Source of the DNA: Henckelia pumila
Taxonomy: Eukaryota > Streptophyta > Magnoliopsida > Lamiales > Gesneriaceae
Length of the DNA: 64,000 nt
NCBI RefSeq assembly: GCF_033568475.1
Contig: NC_133122.1
Span: 148,256,861 to 148,320,860 of the forward strand
Direction of reading: 5' to 3'
The notes below the pieces were generated by a model, which was not told where the DNA came from, made no database searches, and saw nothing but the letters and a program-made list of their open reading frames with translations. Every line of letters starts with the position of its first letter. The first letter of the stretch is position 1. The translations under genes were made by a program, and so were the position numbers. Positions 23,423 through 36,856 of the stretch are shown one piece after another.

Positions 23423-25581
23423 TGCCCGGAAACGCAGCGGAAATATAAAATTTTTAATAAAAGAAATCCGAGCACTTGTGTAGTATTCAAAAACTCAAAC
23501 AACCATAGGGTGTTTAGAATTTTACCTATCAATCTCAAAGATTGATTAATGGCTCCAACCAAGTTGATAAACAACTAGGCTCTTGAAAAGGGTAGACTCA
23601 ATCTACAAGCTTCCAAGAGCACTCCTTGCTCAAAATGGATTCAACTTTTCGAGCCTCCGAATTAGGTCCACGACTAGACTATCTAAATTCACTCTAAATA
23701 TGCACTAGAATATTTAGAGGATTTTTCATTGAGATATCATTTTAATTCTCCCTCAAAATGAAAGAAAAATTTGGAGAAATACTTGGAGAAGGTTTCGGCC
23801 ACTTCAACCCTTGGAATGGAATGAATTGTATGTGTGTATATATTATTCCAAATAATATATTAAAGGAGAGGGATTAATGAGTACAATTAAGCCATGCATG
23901 GAAAATTGCAAGGCATGCATGGAAAATTGCAAACCATCTTACAACCCTTCAAATTCCATACACACACATATATATATCATATATATATATATATATACAC
24001 GCCTATATATATACATATATAAATATATATTTAAATGTAATTTGAACTTATTTTTAATTAATTATTAAACCTAAACCCACTTAAGTTTAATCAATTAATT
24101 AAATTTAACTTGAACCCATTCAAGTCCACTAGTATCAATAATTATACAACACTATATTAATTTGAGCTCTACTAGACTCAATAGTGTTTAATTAATTCAA
24201 CACTTGAATTAATTTAATTATTTGTACATTAAAATGTCTACTAGTGTTAAATTAATTCAACACTTGAATTAATTAACTAAGTTCAAAATAATAGTTTAGA
24301 AAATCACCATTTTCATAAACTAATTATTTTAAGTCAACTTTTAATCTTGGAACACATTCACAAATTAAAAGTTACTTATTCCATTCATTCTCCAATTTAG
24401 AAGTCAAACTTCTAATTTATTTTACTTATAAACTCCTTTATAAGTTGTTCAACACAATAAACTAATTTTAATCTCAACGGGATCTAGAAAGCTAGTACTT
24501 GTGTGACCCTCAATGGTTCACTGATACAACTAGCAGTGGGTTCACATCTTCATGTGATTCGGGATCAACAAGTCCCTTATATGAGCATACCCTATATAGC
24601 TCAATTCTTATTAATCAACACATTGATAATAAGAACGTCAGAAAACTCAAGTCTGATAGTACCCAACCAGTCATGTAAACATCTAGCAGCATTGCTTACA
24701 TGACTCCCTAGGTATCAAATGATAGTGCCTGCAAGAACCAATCAATTATGGTTAGTGTACAGTACGGTCCCTTCAACTCATATATCCCGACCGATTCGAC
24801 AACAATTGGTTTATCGAGAGTTGTCATTGAATCGATAACTATGTGTCATGCCGTAGTTGCATCGAAATTGTAATTCAAGAAACTCCTTTCTTAATTACCA
24901 CTTATTCTGATCAGAGATTTCAGCTACGTATGCTTGATATAACATAGGATATCCATACCCGTAGGTAAGCGGTGAATCCCCGACTACAATGCATTGACTC
25001 CTATATGTTTCGTCACAACACCCAACATTGCCACCTGATGACTCCAGATGAGTCGGTAAACAAGTCAAAGTGAAGCACTAGCATATAGAGTCTCCATGTT
25101 GTCCCGGGTTATAGGACTAATGGTGTACAACCATAAACTAGGACTTCTCCACTCGATAAGTGAGAACCACTTGGAAAATCCTTTAGGGAGGGTTGTTCAG
25201 TGCACTCTACAAGGAGCACCTATTTGCATGCTTGGACATCTCCATGTCCCCTACCAATGAAACATGGTACTCACATCGCAAATACTAGTCTCAAGCTCGA
25301 GCGACCTTTATCCTTCTTTATGGCGGCTGAATCGACTAGGAACAGTTTAGAATATACAGTATTCCAAATATGAGTTTCATGATAGTCATCACATGACCAT
25401 CTCATATTCTTTCTACTATTTGTATATTCAAGAGCTTTATCTATGCAGCATGCATGTGTATAAAGATAAAGATGTGCCAAATTAAATAATGTCAAATATT
25501 ATTAAAATAAAGATTGTCATACAAGAGTTCTCTCAAGGACCATCGGCCAACACATTGGCTCGACGGGCACCTACTCTAACA
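23423..25581 (-). repeat. 3' LTR of the Copia element
   Basis: On the minus strand the LTR starts TGTTAGAGTAGGTGCCC right after the purine tract AAGTGGGAGAT, and ends near CGTTTCCGGGCA. It is about 2.16 kb, long for Copia. It holds a TA-rich microsatellite near 23965-24030. The inner boundary is well supported by the purine tract; the outer boundary is set by the TG/CA rule and by the LINE sequence resuming at 23420. Confidence 0.75.
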
Positions 25582-25595
25582 ATCTCCCACTTGCA

Positions 25596-28500
25596 CTAGA
25601 GCCAACTACCCATATTCTTCAAACCCATTGATTCGCGATGCTTTTCGAACAATGGTCCTGGTAAAGGCTTAGTTAGTGGATCAGCAACATTTTCTGCAGA
25701 GGCGACTCTGTCTAACAAGACATCTCCTCATTCCACAATTTCCCGGATGATGTGGTATTTTCTCAGTACATGTTTGGATTTCTGATGAGACCTTGGTTCT
25801 TTTGCCTGAGCAACTGCACCAGTGTTGTCGCAATACATCGGGACTGGATCAACTCCATTAGGAATAACGCCCAACTCTTGGACGAAATTCCTAATCCAAA
25901 CAGCTTCCTTTGCAGCATCGGATGCAGCAATATATTCTGCCTCAGTGGTTGAATCCGCAGTGCTATTTTGCTTGGAACTCTTCCAACAAACAGCAGCACC
26001 ATTGAGCATGAATATAAAACCGGAAGTTGACTTCGAATCATCAACATCGCTTTGGAAGCTAGAGTCGGTATAGCCTTCCAATTTTAGTTCTCCATTCCCA
26101 TAAATCAAGAACATATTCTTAGTCTTTCTCAAATACTTGAGAATGTCTTTCACAGCTTTCCAGTGTGGAAGACCAGGGTTCGATTGATATCTACTTGTAA
26201 CACTAAGTGCAAAGGCCACGTCAGGACGTGTAGATATCATCGCATACATGATACTACCAATTGCAGATGCATATGGAATGCGTGTCATCATCTCTATCTC
26301 TGCATCATTTTTGGGAGACATGGACTTGGATAGAGACACGCCATGACACATTGGTAGATGTCCTCTTTTAGACTCATCCATCGAGAACCTCTTCACGATG
26401 GTATCAATGTATGTGGACTGGGTGAGACCAAGCAATCTTTTCGATCTATCCCGATAGATTTGTATTCCCAATACAAAAGATGCTTCACCCAAGTCCTTCA
26501 TCGAGAACTTACTCGATAACCATACTTTAGTTGATTGCAACATTCCTACATCATTCCCAATGAGTAGAATGTCATCAATATAAAGTATCAGGAATGTCAC
26601 AGCACTCCCACTGACCTTCTTATACACACATGGTTCCTCAGGATTCTTAGTAAACCCAAACTCTTTGATTGTACCATCAAATCTGAGGTTCCAGCTCCTA
26701 GATGTCTGTTTGAGACCATAGATAGATTTCTGAAGTTTGCATACTTTATGCTCACTTCCGATAGATGTGAACCCTTCAGGTTGAGACATGTAAATTTCTT
26801 CCTTAATATCCCCATTAAGAAAAGCTGTCTTCACATCCATCTGCCATATTTCATAGTCATACCATGCGGCAATGGCAAGCAATATCCTTATGAACTTGAA
26901 CATTGCGACTGGAGAAAAAGTTTCTTCAAAGTCAACTCCTTGCCTTTGAGTATAACCTTTTGCCACCAATCGAGCCTTGAAGGTCAGAACCTTCCCATCC
27001 GTCCCAAGCTTCCTCTTGTAAATCCATTTACACCCTATAGGAACAATTCCTTCAGGTGGATCCACAAGATTCCACACTTGGTTCGAATACATGGAATTCA
27101 TCTCAGATTCCATAGCTTCAAGCCACTTGGATGAATCGGCATCAGACAATGCTTCCTTGAAGTTCCTTGGATCACATCCATGGTCAGGCTCATCTTGGCC
27201 CTCTTCAAGAAGCAGACCATACCTCATAGGTGGTCTTGAGATCCTCTCGGATCTTCTAGGAGCTTGTATCTCCTCTCTTGGTTGTTCGGGTGTGGGTTCC
27301 ACAATTGTGGGTGTTTCTCGAACTTCTTCGAGTTCTATCATCTCCCATTTTCTATCCAATAGAAATTCCTTCTCCAAGAAGGTTGCATTCCTAAAAACAA
27401 ACACCTTTGTTTCTTTGGGATGATAGAAATAATATCCAACCGAATTCCTTGGATATCCCACGAAGTAGCATAAAATGGATCGAGCATCCAATTTATCTCC
27501 CACTATCTGCTTCACATAAGCAGGGCATCCCCATATTCTTAGATAAGAATACTTTGGAGATTTTCCCATCCATATCTCATATGGTGTCTTATCAACTGCC
27601 TTTGAATGGACATTGTTCAACAACAGTGCCGCTGTCTCAAGTGCATATCCCCAAAAGGATGGCGGCAACTCCGTGAACCCCATCATAGACCGAACCATGT
27701 CCATCAAAGTTCGATTATGATGTTCTGAAACACCATTCAACTGAGGTGTACCAGGAGGAGTCCACTGTGAGAGAATCCCATTCTCCCTAAGATACTCTTG
27801 GAATTCAGTACTCAAGTACTCACCACCTCGATCCGATCGAAGTGCCTTGATGCTTCGTCCCAATTGTTTTTCTACTTTATTTCTGAATTTTGAACTTTTC
27901 AAAAGCTTCAGATTTGTATTTCATCAAATACACATACCCATACCTAGAGAAGTCATCGGTAAAGGTAATGAAGTAAGAATGTCCGTGCTTAGTGGTGATG
28001 CTAAGTGGACCACACACATCTGTATGGATCAAATCCAACAGTCCCTTGGCTCGCTCCACATGGCCCTTAAAGGGAATTTTAGTCATCTTTCCTTTTAGAC
28101 AGGGTTCACAAGTAGTAAGAGAATTAATATCAGACATATCAAACATGCCTTCTCCCACTAGCTTGTTCATCCTTTTAAAAGATATATGACCTAATCGAGC
28201 ATGCCATAAGTGTGCTGGATTTAGAGTATCTTGTTTTCTTTTGGATGTTGTTGATATCTCTTGGACATTATACATAGGAATATCTTTTAATTTTAAATTA
28301 TAGAGATCATTTTCCAATTGTCCTGTACCAACTAAACATTCATTCTTGTAAATATTGCAAACACCTTTGCCAAATAAACAAGAATATCCATCTTTATCAA
28401 GCATAGAAATGGAAACAATGTTTTTCACCAAATCTGGTACAAACAAAACATCTCTCAAACATAATTTAAAATCATTGTCCAACAATAAGTAAACATCTCC

Positions 28501-29526
28501 AATAGCTTTGGCTGCAACTCTTGCCCCATTGCCCATCCTCAAGAAGGTCTCACCATCTTTGAGTCTCCTACTTCTTGCCATCACCTGCAAATCATTACAG
28601 AGATGTGAGCCACAGCCGGTATCCAATACCCAAGAAGAAGAGTTAAGTGAAATGTTTACTTCAATGTAGAACATACCTTTTCCAGAACCATTCTGGTCAA
28701 GATATTCCTTGCAATTACGCTTCCAATGTCCAGGTTTCTTACAGTGATGACAGACGTCATTAGTCTTGTTAGCCTTAACTGGTGTGGCTACCACAACGGG
28801 ACTCGGAGCTTGCCTCTTCAAGGGCACGTTCTTTTTGGGATCTTGGAAGGAACGCTTCTTTCCTTTCCCATGTGGTCTATTCTTTGAACCAGATGAAGAT
28901 CCCACATAAAGAACCGGCTTCTCTTTCTTGATTGTGGATTCAAATGTAACAAGCATGTTAACCAACTCCTCAAGGGTTGGATCTAACCTGTTCATGTTGA
29001 AATTCACCACAAAAGGATCAAATGAGCTAGGCAGTGACAAGAGCAACACGTCTGTGGTCAACTCAGTTGGTAGCACAAGATCCATGCTAACGAGTTTCTC
29101 CACGAGCCCAATCAACTTCAGGCCATGCTCATGGACCGAAGCCCCATCTCGCATGCGCAAAGTGATTAGCTCCTTGACAATCGCATGTCGAAGTGGGCGT
29201 GTTTGTTCACCAAATAGTTCTTTGAGATGCAAATGAATGTCAGCAGCATGCTTTGCACTCTCAAAACGTCGCTGAAGCTCATCATTCATAGAAGCCTGCA
29301 TATAACACTTGGCTTTCAAGTCATGGTCACACCAATCCTTGTAAGTCTGTAGCTCCTCAGGGCTACAATCAGTCGGAGCCGTATCAGGGGGCGACTCATC
29401 AAGTGTGTATGCAATCCTCTCCGAGTTCAAGACAATTTTCAAATTTCTTAGCCAATCGAGGTAATTTGGACCGGTCAGTAAATGTTTGTCGAGTATAGTA
29501 GATAGCGGATTGCGAATTGATGACAT
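25596..29526 (-). pseudogene. Copia gag-pol polyprotein gene, nearly intact
   Basis: Reading starts at MSSIRNPLST (29526), inside a slightly longer frame. Gag contains the zinc knuckle CHHCKKPGHWKRNC. Protease has WVLDTGCGSH. Integrase has an HLWHARLGHIS His-rich start, the DFSRYGYVYL strand, RSDRGGEY and NGVSEH. RT shows WQMDVKTAFLNG and the catalytic YIDDILL. RNase H shows YTDSSFQSD and YCDNTGAV. Two breaks are visible. A two-nucleotide deletion near 27885, inside integrase, shifts the frame, so the second frame begins at about 27902. A TGA at 25725-25727 comes just before the last 40-odd codons, which otherwise run to a TAG at 25596-25598. The element could not make a full polyprotein without frameshifting. 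Confidence 0.92.
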
Positions 29527-29895
29527 TGTCAAAACTTGTACTGAAAAATAATAACAGATAAATGCCAATGACTATTTTAAAATATTTAATAAGATATAAA
29601 GTATGGACTTTAACTTTATAAATTTTTACTCCCACTGTTTTGACATTTTTTACTACCCTCTAGTAAAAACGGGAAACTCCTTTCCTCAGTAGGTACATAA
29701 GGTCCAATTAGCCAATTACGATCCCGAATAATATCAGCCAATCATAATTTCTAAAAGGTAGTTTCCAATTGCATCTCCATGCAACCCTTACGTAAATTTT
29801 TGTCTCACGCTTGATTAGGACCCAATAATATGATGTCGTTTATCTTTACGTGTCAAGCCTTACCCATCGATATTGAACCTTAATGGACGGTCGCC
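29527..29895. other. Sequence upstream of Copia gag, origin unclear
   Basis: This position should hold a primer site and the 5' LTR, but neither the TGGTATCAGAGC motif (either strand) nor similarity to the 3' LTR is visible. It is AT-rich non-coding DNA and joins repeat copy B at about 29896. Confidence 0.45.
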
Positions 29896-29899
29896 ATGA

Positions 29900-31010
29900 G
29901 TTCCCCCAATTTTCTTCATGACTTCGAACTCACGTGAAAGTTCGTTGTCTCCATTGTTTTCAAATATTTTAGTTGAAGAATGTACACGATCCGAACTTCC
30001 ATACAAAGAAGTGAGGCTGCAGAGAGGGAAGAAGATTGGCTTGATATGGGCGATAGTTGGGGGAACGCGAAATTATCATTGGAAATTATTTATTTTTTTC
30101 ATTCTCAAAACTTACACAGATTTAGATTTCTTACTATGGTGGTTTGCCGTGTGACTTGAGTGATGTTTAAACGGATTTCCCAAAACTTATTGTGTGAATA
30201 TATATATGATGTATATATCTCATTTTAATTATTTAATGGTGACATCATTTTGTTAGATAATTATTGCATGAGATAATCATATTTATATTTTTAAAAAATA
30301 AAGAAAGCTCAATTTATAATAGTTATTCCTTAAATGACCTAATTGATGAATATTCAGCCCAAGGAGGATTTTTTACCTTTTAAATCATTCACAATTATCG
30401 ATAATACCACCAACATTCTTCATTTCAAATAAGTGACTTTTAATATTCAAAATCTCTCTACTTTTGGTTATTTCAAGAGTTGGTCCTTGACTTGAGCATC
30501 AGAGAGTTTTAGCCGGGTGATCACCTGACACCTCTAACGTTCGTTTTTGAAGTAGGTGTCAACCCCGAGAAGATCAAATATTAGATTTTAAATTTTTTAG
30601 GTGATCCTTTAGAGCAGGAGATTATTCGAGTTCCGGACCCATGATTTGGTGGACCACCCGAATCCCCCTGACTGAGGTATTTACTTTTATTACCCGCATC
30701 AGCTTGGCATATTCTGTGGAAAAATTCACCTGTTCACTGAGGATGCATACGCAATCACATGCCACTAGCAAAACAGAGAGTTACATGAGCCCTTGCCTCC
30801 CGATCCACAGCAGAAATTCCCTATCACTCATAATAACTTAAGGGCTTTGATGGTGGACGCTACCTCGCGCGGTGCGGTTGAAACAATAGGACATTATCTA
30901 ATAGCTCAGTCAGGGTCTCAGAGAGGCAAACAAATCCCGAATTTCGAGGCACATTTATCTCACCACTAGAAGAAAGATCCTACATGAAAAGAGGAGGTTG
31001 GACCACCCGC
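29900..31010 (+). mobile_element. LTR-element remnant family, copy B
   Basis: It is the most continuous of the three copies. It carries the same order of blocks as copy A without the U6::SINE insertion and without the Gypsy insertion. The primer-site region is altered ('cttggcatattctgtggaa' at about 30705 instead of TTGGCGCCGTTTGTGGGAA). No protein is encoded. Confidence 0.65.
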
Positions 31011-31154
31011 CAACATGATCACCCGCCACATCTTGGGCCACCTTATGTAGTTTTTCAATCAACAAAGTAGAACTCATCAAATGTGTGATCTGCTCGGCAT
31101 AATCCTCAAAATGCTTACTCCACGGAGTTTTTTGACTTAGAAAACCCTAAAATT

Positions 31155-31856
31155 AATAGCAATAGGGGTAGAATCGGGTTGGGATCCGTTCCGTAACCCC
31201 TTACCAGATTTTCGTCCCGATAAGAATTTGGATTTTTTTTTCTATCCCGATCCCGAAAAGTGTCAGGACCCAAATGTTCAGGATCCCGTTGAGTAGGGAG
31301 AGAGAATTCCCGAAATTTGTTTTTTTTAAAAAAATTATATGAAATTTTTTTAAAAGTTTTTTTCGAAGAAACTCCAACAATTTCTTAGTACATTACAAAT
31401 AAAGTAAAATTTCTTTGCATATAACCATTAAAAACTAAAACATATTTTTAGTACATTACAAATAAACTAAAACAACTAGTTGGTTAATACAATAAAAACA
31501 TATAATTATTCGGAATAATAAAAAAAGCAAAATGAAAATTTATAACTCAACATTAATATTAAAAATATAAATATAAATATAAAAAATAATTATTTGAGAG
31601 ATAATTATAAAATATTAATATTAAAACAGAATTATAAAAAATATTTCTATTTTTAAATTAAAAAATATAATTAAAAATATTATTGATATATTCGGGTCGG
31701 GTCGGGAATATCGTCGGGTAGGGTTGTTGATCCCGTTCACATTTCCGAAATTGATCGGGTCGGAAAAAATTCGGGATGAGAAAAATTCACAACGGGAACG
31801 GGTTGGTAATCGGAAAGGGTCGAGAATTTTATCAAATTACCAGCCCTAAAGAGCAT
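31155..31856. mobile_element. hAT-type non-autonomous element between repeat copies B and C
   Basis: The element is 31163-31848 (686 bp), starting TAGGGGTAGAATCGGG and ending CCAGCCCTA. The flanks aatagcaa and aagagcat match at 6 of 8 positions, as an eroded 8-bp duplication would. Both ends carry gggtcggg/cccgacc words and the centre is AT-rich, the same design as 4699-5570. Confidence 0.6.
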
Positions 31857-31861
31857 ATCGA

Positions 31862-32420
31862 AACCACCCCATTTTCTCATGAGTTCGAACTCATGCGAGA
31901 GTTCGTTGTCTCCATTGTTTGCAAATATTTTATTTAAAAAATGTACACGATCTGAACTGCCATAGAGAGAAGTGAGGCTGTAGAGAGGGAAGAAGATGTT
32001 CTTGTTATGGGCGACGGTTGGGGTGCGCAAAATTACCATTGGAAACACCACCCACATTCAATTTCAAGTAAGTGACTTTTTAATATTCAAAAGCTCTATA
32101 CTTTTGGTTATTTCAAGAGGTGGTCGTTGACTTGAGTATCGGAAGGTTTTCGCCGGGTGATCATTTGGAACCTCTAATGTTCGTTCGTGAAGTAGGTGAC
32201 AACCCTGAGAAGATCAAATATTAGATTTTAAATTTTTTAGGTGATCCTTTAGAGCATGAGATTATTTGGTTTCCAGATCTATGATATGGTGGACCACTCG
32301 AATCCCTCTGACTCAGGTAGTTATTTTTATTACCCGAATCAATTTGGCGCCGTTTGCGGGAAAAGTCACATGTTCACTGAGGATGCAAACGTGATCACTT
32401 GCCACTCGCAACACCGAGGG
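31862..32420 (+). mobile_element. LTR-element remnant family, copy C
   Basis: It has the same start as copies A and B ('gagagttcgttgtctcc') but a deletion of about 370 bp brings 'attaccattggaaa' next to the 'caccacccacattcaattt' block. It keeps TTTGGCGCCGTTTGCGGGAA at about 32344 and stops at 'caacaccgaggg', where ADSS intron sequence begins. Confidence 0.65.
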
Positions 32421-32658
32421 TGTCAATTATATTGTATGTTGCTCTTACATTGCTTTCCTTTTCATTTTCTGCCCCTACACAATCTTTCTGTATTGACAAA
32501 TTTTTTATGCACCGGAGAAGTAAGAAATCTGTAGTTAGTTTAGCGGGACTTTGATTTTATTCTGCTAAAATAAATCGTATACAAATTGTACACTTAGTAG
32601 GTCTCTTTTCATTGTTGTGGTTGTTTGTTCGTCAACTTTGATCACCATTCAATGTCAG
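32421..32658 (+). other. Probable intron of the ADSS pseudogene
   Basis: A T-rich non-coding stretch ends in 'caatgtcag' at the point where ADSS coding similarity starts, which is where intact genes carry an exon boundary after a Cys-Gln pair. It suggests that the pseudogene is a genomic copy, not a retrocopy. Confidence 0.5.
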
Positions 32659-32893
32659 GGTGGAGCTAATGTTGGCACACTACTTACAATTCAGAAGGCA
32701 AGAATTTTGCACTTCACCTTGTACCCTCTGGTATCCTTAATGAGGGAACTATTTGTGTGATTGGTAATGGAGTAGTAGTGCATCTGCCTGAATTATTCAA
32801 AGAAATAGATGGTCTTGAATTAATGGAGTCTCTTGCAAAGGAAGGATCTTGGTATCCGATAGGGCTCACTTGTTATTTGATTTTCATCAAGTG

Positions 32894-33862
<969 letters not shown>

Positions 33863-35046
33863 ACTTAGAGAAGCTGAGCTTGCTAAATCCTTTATTGGTA
33901 CTACAAGGAGAGGAATTGGACCTTGCTGTTCAAGCAAGGCTAATCGGATTGGTATAAGAGTTAGTGACTTGAGGCACATGGACATTTTTCCTCAGAAACT
34001 CGACCTTTTACTATCTGATGCTGCATCGAGATTCCGAGGTTTTAACTATGGCCCTGACATGCTCAGAGAAGAATTGGAGCAGTACAAGAAAGTATGCCGT
34101 GAGGTTAGAGCCCTTCGTCACAGATACCGTGCATTTCATGAATGATGTTATAGTGGAGAAACAAAAGATTTTGGTTGAAGGTGGTCAGGCAACCATGTTG
34201 AATATTGACTTTGGGACTTACCCCTTTCTCACTTCCTCTAGTCCTTTTGCTGGTGGAATTTGCACTGGTCTTGGTATTGCCCCGAGAGTTTTTGGTGATC
34301 TTGTAGGGGTGGTAAGTGGGATTTTTTCAATGTTGCTCATATGACATTTCTTACTACAGTCCATTTGAAACAATTTATATTTTTGTTTCGAAGCAACAAT
34401 TGTCCCTTCAGTCTTGTGTATTTGTTCACGTAGATATCATTGAAATGTAGCTCGCGAGCTACTCTTTCGTGTGTTTGATATAAATGTGGTACATTAACTG
34501 TTCTGTGATTGAAATGCATTTCACAATTACCACTATTTATAGTTTTGATCGGTTCTCCTGATACATACTCAGTCCTATTCGTATTTCCTTAAAATTTAAG
34601 GATAACTTGTAGGAATATCTAGTAGTTTCCAGAGGTGTAGCCGAAAATTGAGTTTCAGTTGTCAAACACACGTTCATAGTATCGAAACATGCTAAATTCT
34701 ATTTGCTCATCTTACTATTGTGAATGTTGTGCAGGTCAAAGCATACACTACACGAGTTGGCTCAAGTCCTTTTCCAACAGAAATCTTGGGTAAAGGTGGT
34801 GATCTGTTTAGGTTCACTGGACAGGAGTTCGGCACAACAACTGTCCGACCTCGTCGTTGTGGCTGGCTTGACATAGTTGCGCTGAAATACTGTTGTCAGA
34901 TAAATGGATTCTCTTCTTTGAACCTCACCAAGCTTGATGTACTGTCAGATATATCAGAGATTCAGTTGGGTATTAGGTACAAGCAGAGAGATGGCACTGA
35001 AGTCCGATCATTTCCTTCTGACCTCCGAACTTTGGAGCAAATACAG

Positions 35047-36856
35047 GTACATTTTAATTTATTTTTTTACCCCATATTTGAACCTCCACAATGTATCCCC
35101 GTTTAGGCTTTAGTGTGTCATTTTAAATTTAAATTAGGTTTCGCCTATAAATGTCAGGTTTGATTCATTCTTGACGTACATTGAGAATATACACAATCTC
35201 ATACACAACATATTGCATGATTTGCTGCATATTTTTTTAGAATTTTCTTCTTCAATAAGTCCTATATTGACTTAAGCATCGGAGTGGCTCTTCCGATGCC
35301 CATTCACGAGCTATTTATTATGTGCAGAAGTCCAGTTGAGTTACGAAGCGACGGTGGAAAGGAAAGATCTCATTGTGAAAAGTTGTCACGTCTACCAAAC
35401 TTTTTTCCGGTGATAACATTTGGCGCCGTGTGTGGGAACGAAAATTAATCCCATGATATATCTCTACGGTGGGTTCTTAATTCTTGAGGTGTCTAAATTT
35501 TAAAGATGTCATGTCCGATGAGTTAATAGGATAAAAGGGGTGTCTGTACAAGATAAACATGAAAAATAAGAGTCTAAGCCCATTCTATTTGGCATATCAT
35601 TGTTGGCCGTTGTATAGCAGTGCGGTATCACTACAGACCCTCATGCTCGTTTCCGCATTTTGCCATGATGAAGCCATTTTTGTAGCTCTTGGGAAGTCAA
35701 TTTCACGGTCTAAGTGAGGGAGAGCTCACGGTTCTTCAGTGAACTCTCTGCCTTCGGGAATTTCTTCTGTGGCACTCGTCTTCTATTTGGTATCTTAATT
35801 CCATTATTTCTTGCTTTACAAGGACATGGAAGAACGAAAAACACAAGAAGCATGATATTCACTCGCACTTGAACATTCATCTAGTGTATCTTCATTTTTG
35901 AATTGCACCAATCAATTTGGTGATGAGTCTCACTCATCTTCTATTATTTCAACGACGTTGAGATGGGATCAGGCCGCAATTCGTATGTGCGACGTACATT
36001 ATCTCTATAATGTGACATCTTCTGGAGCATCACCCATCAGACATACCATTTGAATTGATAAGTCCATTGTTTATGTTTATCTTAGCATGAAATAATCAGT
36101 TTTCTAAATTGATCATGGTTTCTCTATTGTTGGGTACGTAGCTATGTTAGAATTGTGAATTAATGATTGTTTCTACTGGATAGCTCATTTTATTTGTAGT
36201 TATTTCATGGAGTCACTTTGGTTGGGCTTAGAGGATAAGTCTGTACGTTGATGCTTAATTGACAAAATACTATCTTTGTGCAATACGAATCTTGTTCGGG
36301 TGGTTAGCAAGGAACCCACTAATTATGGCTAGCAAAGAATCCACTAATGAGGATATATTCTCATATCTAGTTTTATGAAATAATGAAATGTTAGGGATAC
36401 AAAATGCATGAGGAGTCCTCTGGAGATTTACCATAATACACATATTGGCTTGGATATTCGAATGACTTTGCATGTTGCTTTTAGGAGTTACGACCCGGAT
36501 TTGGATGCCTGGAATCTTGGATGTTTCTTGCCATTATATACTCTCACAAGAACAAAGCAAGTTATCGGTTCGGTTTCGGATAGTCTAAAACACTATCCGA
36601 TTAATCGGGTACCCGACCCGAACTACCCGAAACCCGAATTATCCGACCCGTGCCCACCCCTAATTAGAATAGACATATATAAACATGCAAAAAAAATATT
36701 AAATAATCCTCGCGAATTACGTTGACAAATATATATATTATCAACATTCTTAATAGAAGACACCGGAAAATAATTATCACTCGTTTTAATTAGATCCGCG
36801 ATCTCTTGTAGTTGAGTTGCTAGTAAAATCTATGTCCATTTGGCTTTGACGGATTA
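35047..36856. other. Non-coding DNA with LTR-element remnants
   Basis: After the splice donor at 35047 the expected last ADSS exon is not found. From about 35250 ('ttgacttaagcatcggag') the text resembles the LTR-end block of repeat family A-C and reaches TTTGGCGCCGTGTGTGGGAA at about 35420, another primer-site-like junction. 36555-36665 holds a truncated element end with cccgacccgaactacccga and CCCACCCCTA, hAT-MITE-like. No gene is seen. Confidence 0.45.

Larger units (their letters stand above)
23423..29895 (-). mobile_element. Copia LTR retrotransposon lacking its 5' LTR
   Basis: In element orientation the order is gag-protease-integrase-RT-RNase H (29526 to 25596), purine tract, then a 3' LTR (25581-23423). 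No primer site or 5' LTR is found upstream of gag. Instead 29570-29895 is unrelated-looking DNA that runs into repeat copy B. The coding part has only a short frameshift and one late stop, so the copy is relatively young. Confidence 0.88.

Noticed and set aside
25596-29526. Endogenous virus (for example a pararetrovirus)
   Set aside because: The gene order gag-protease-integrase-RT-RNase H with an LTR is Copia. No movement protein or viral coat signature is seen.
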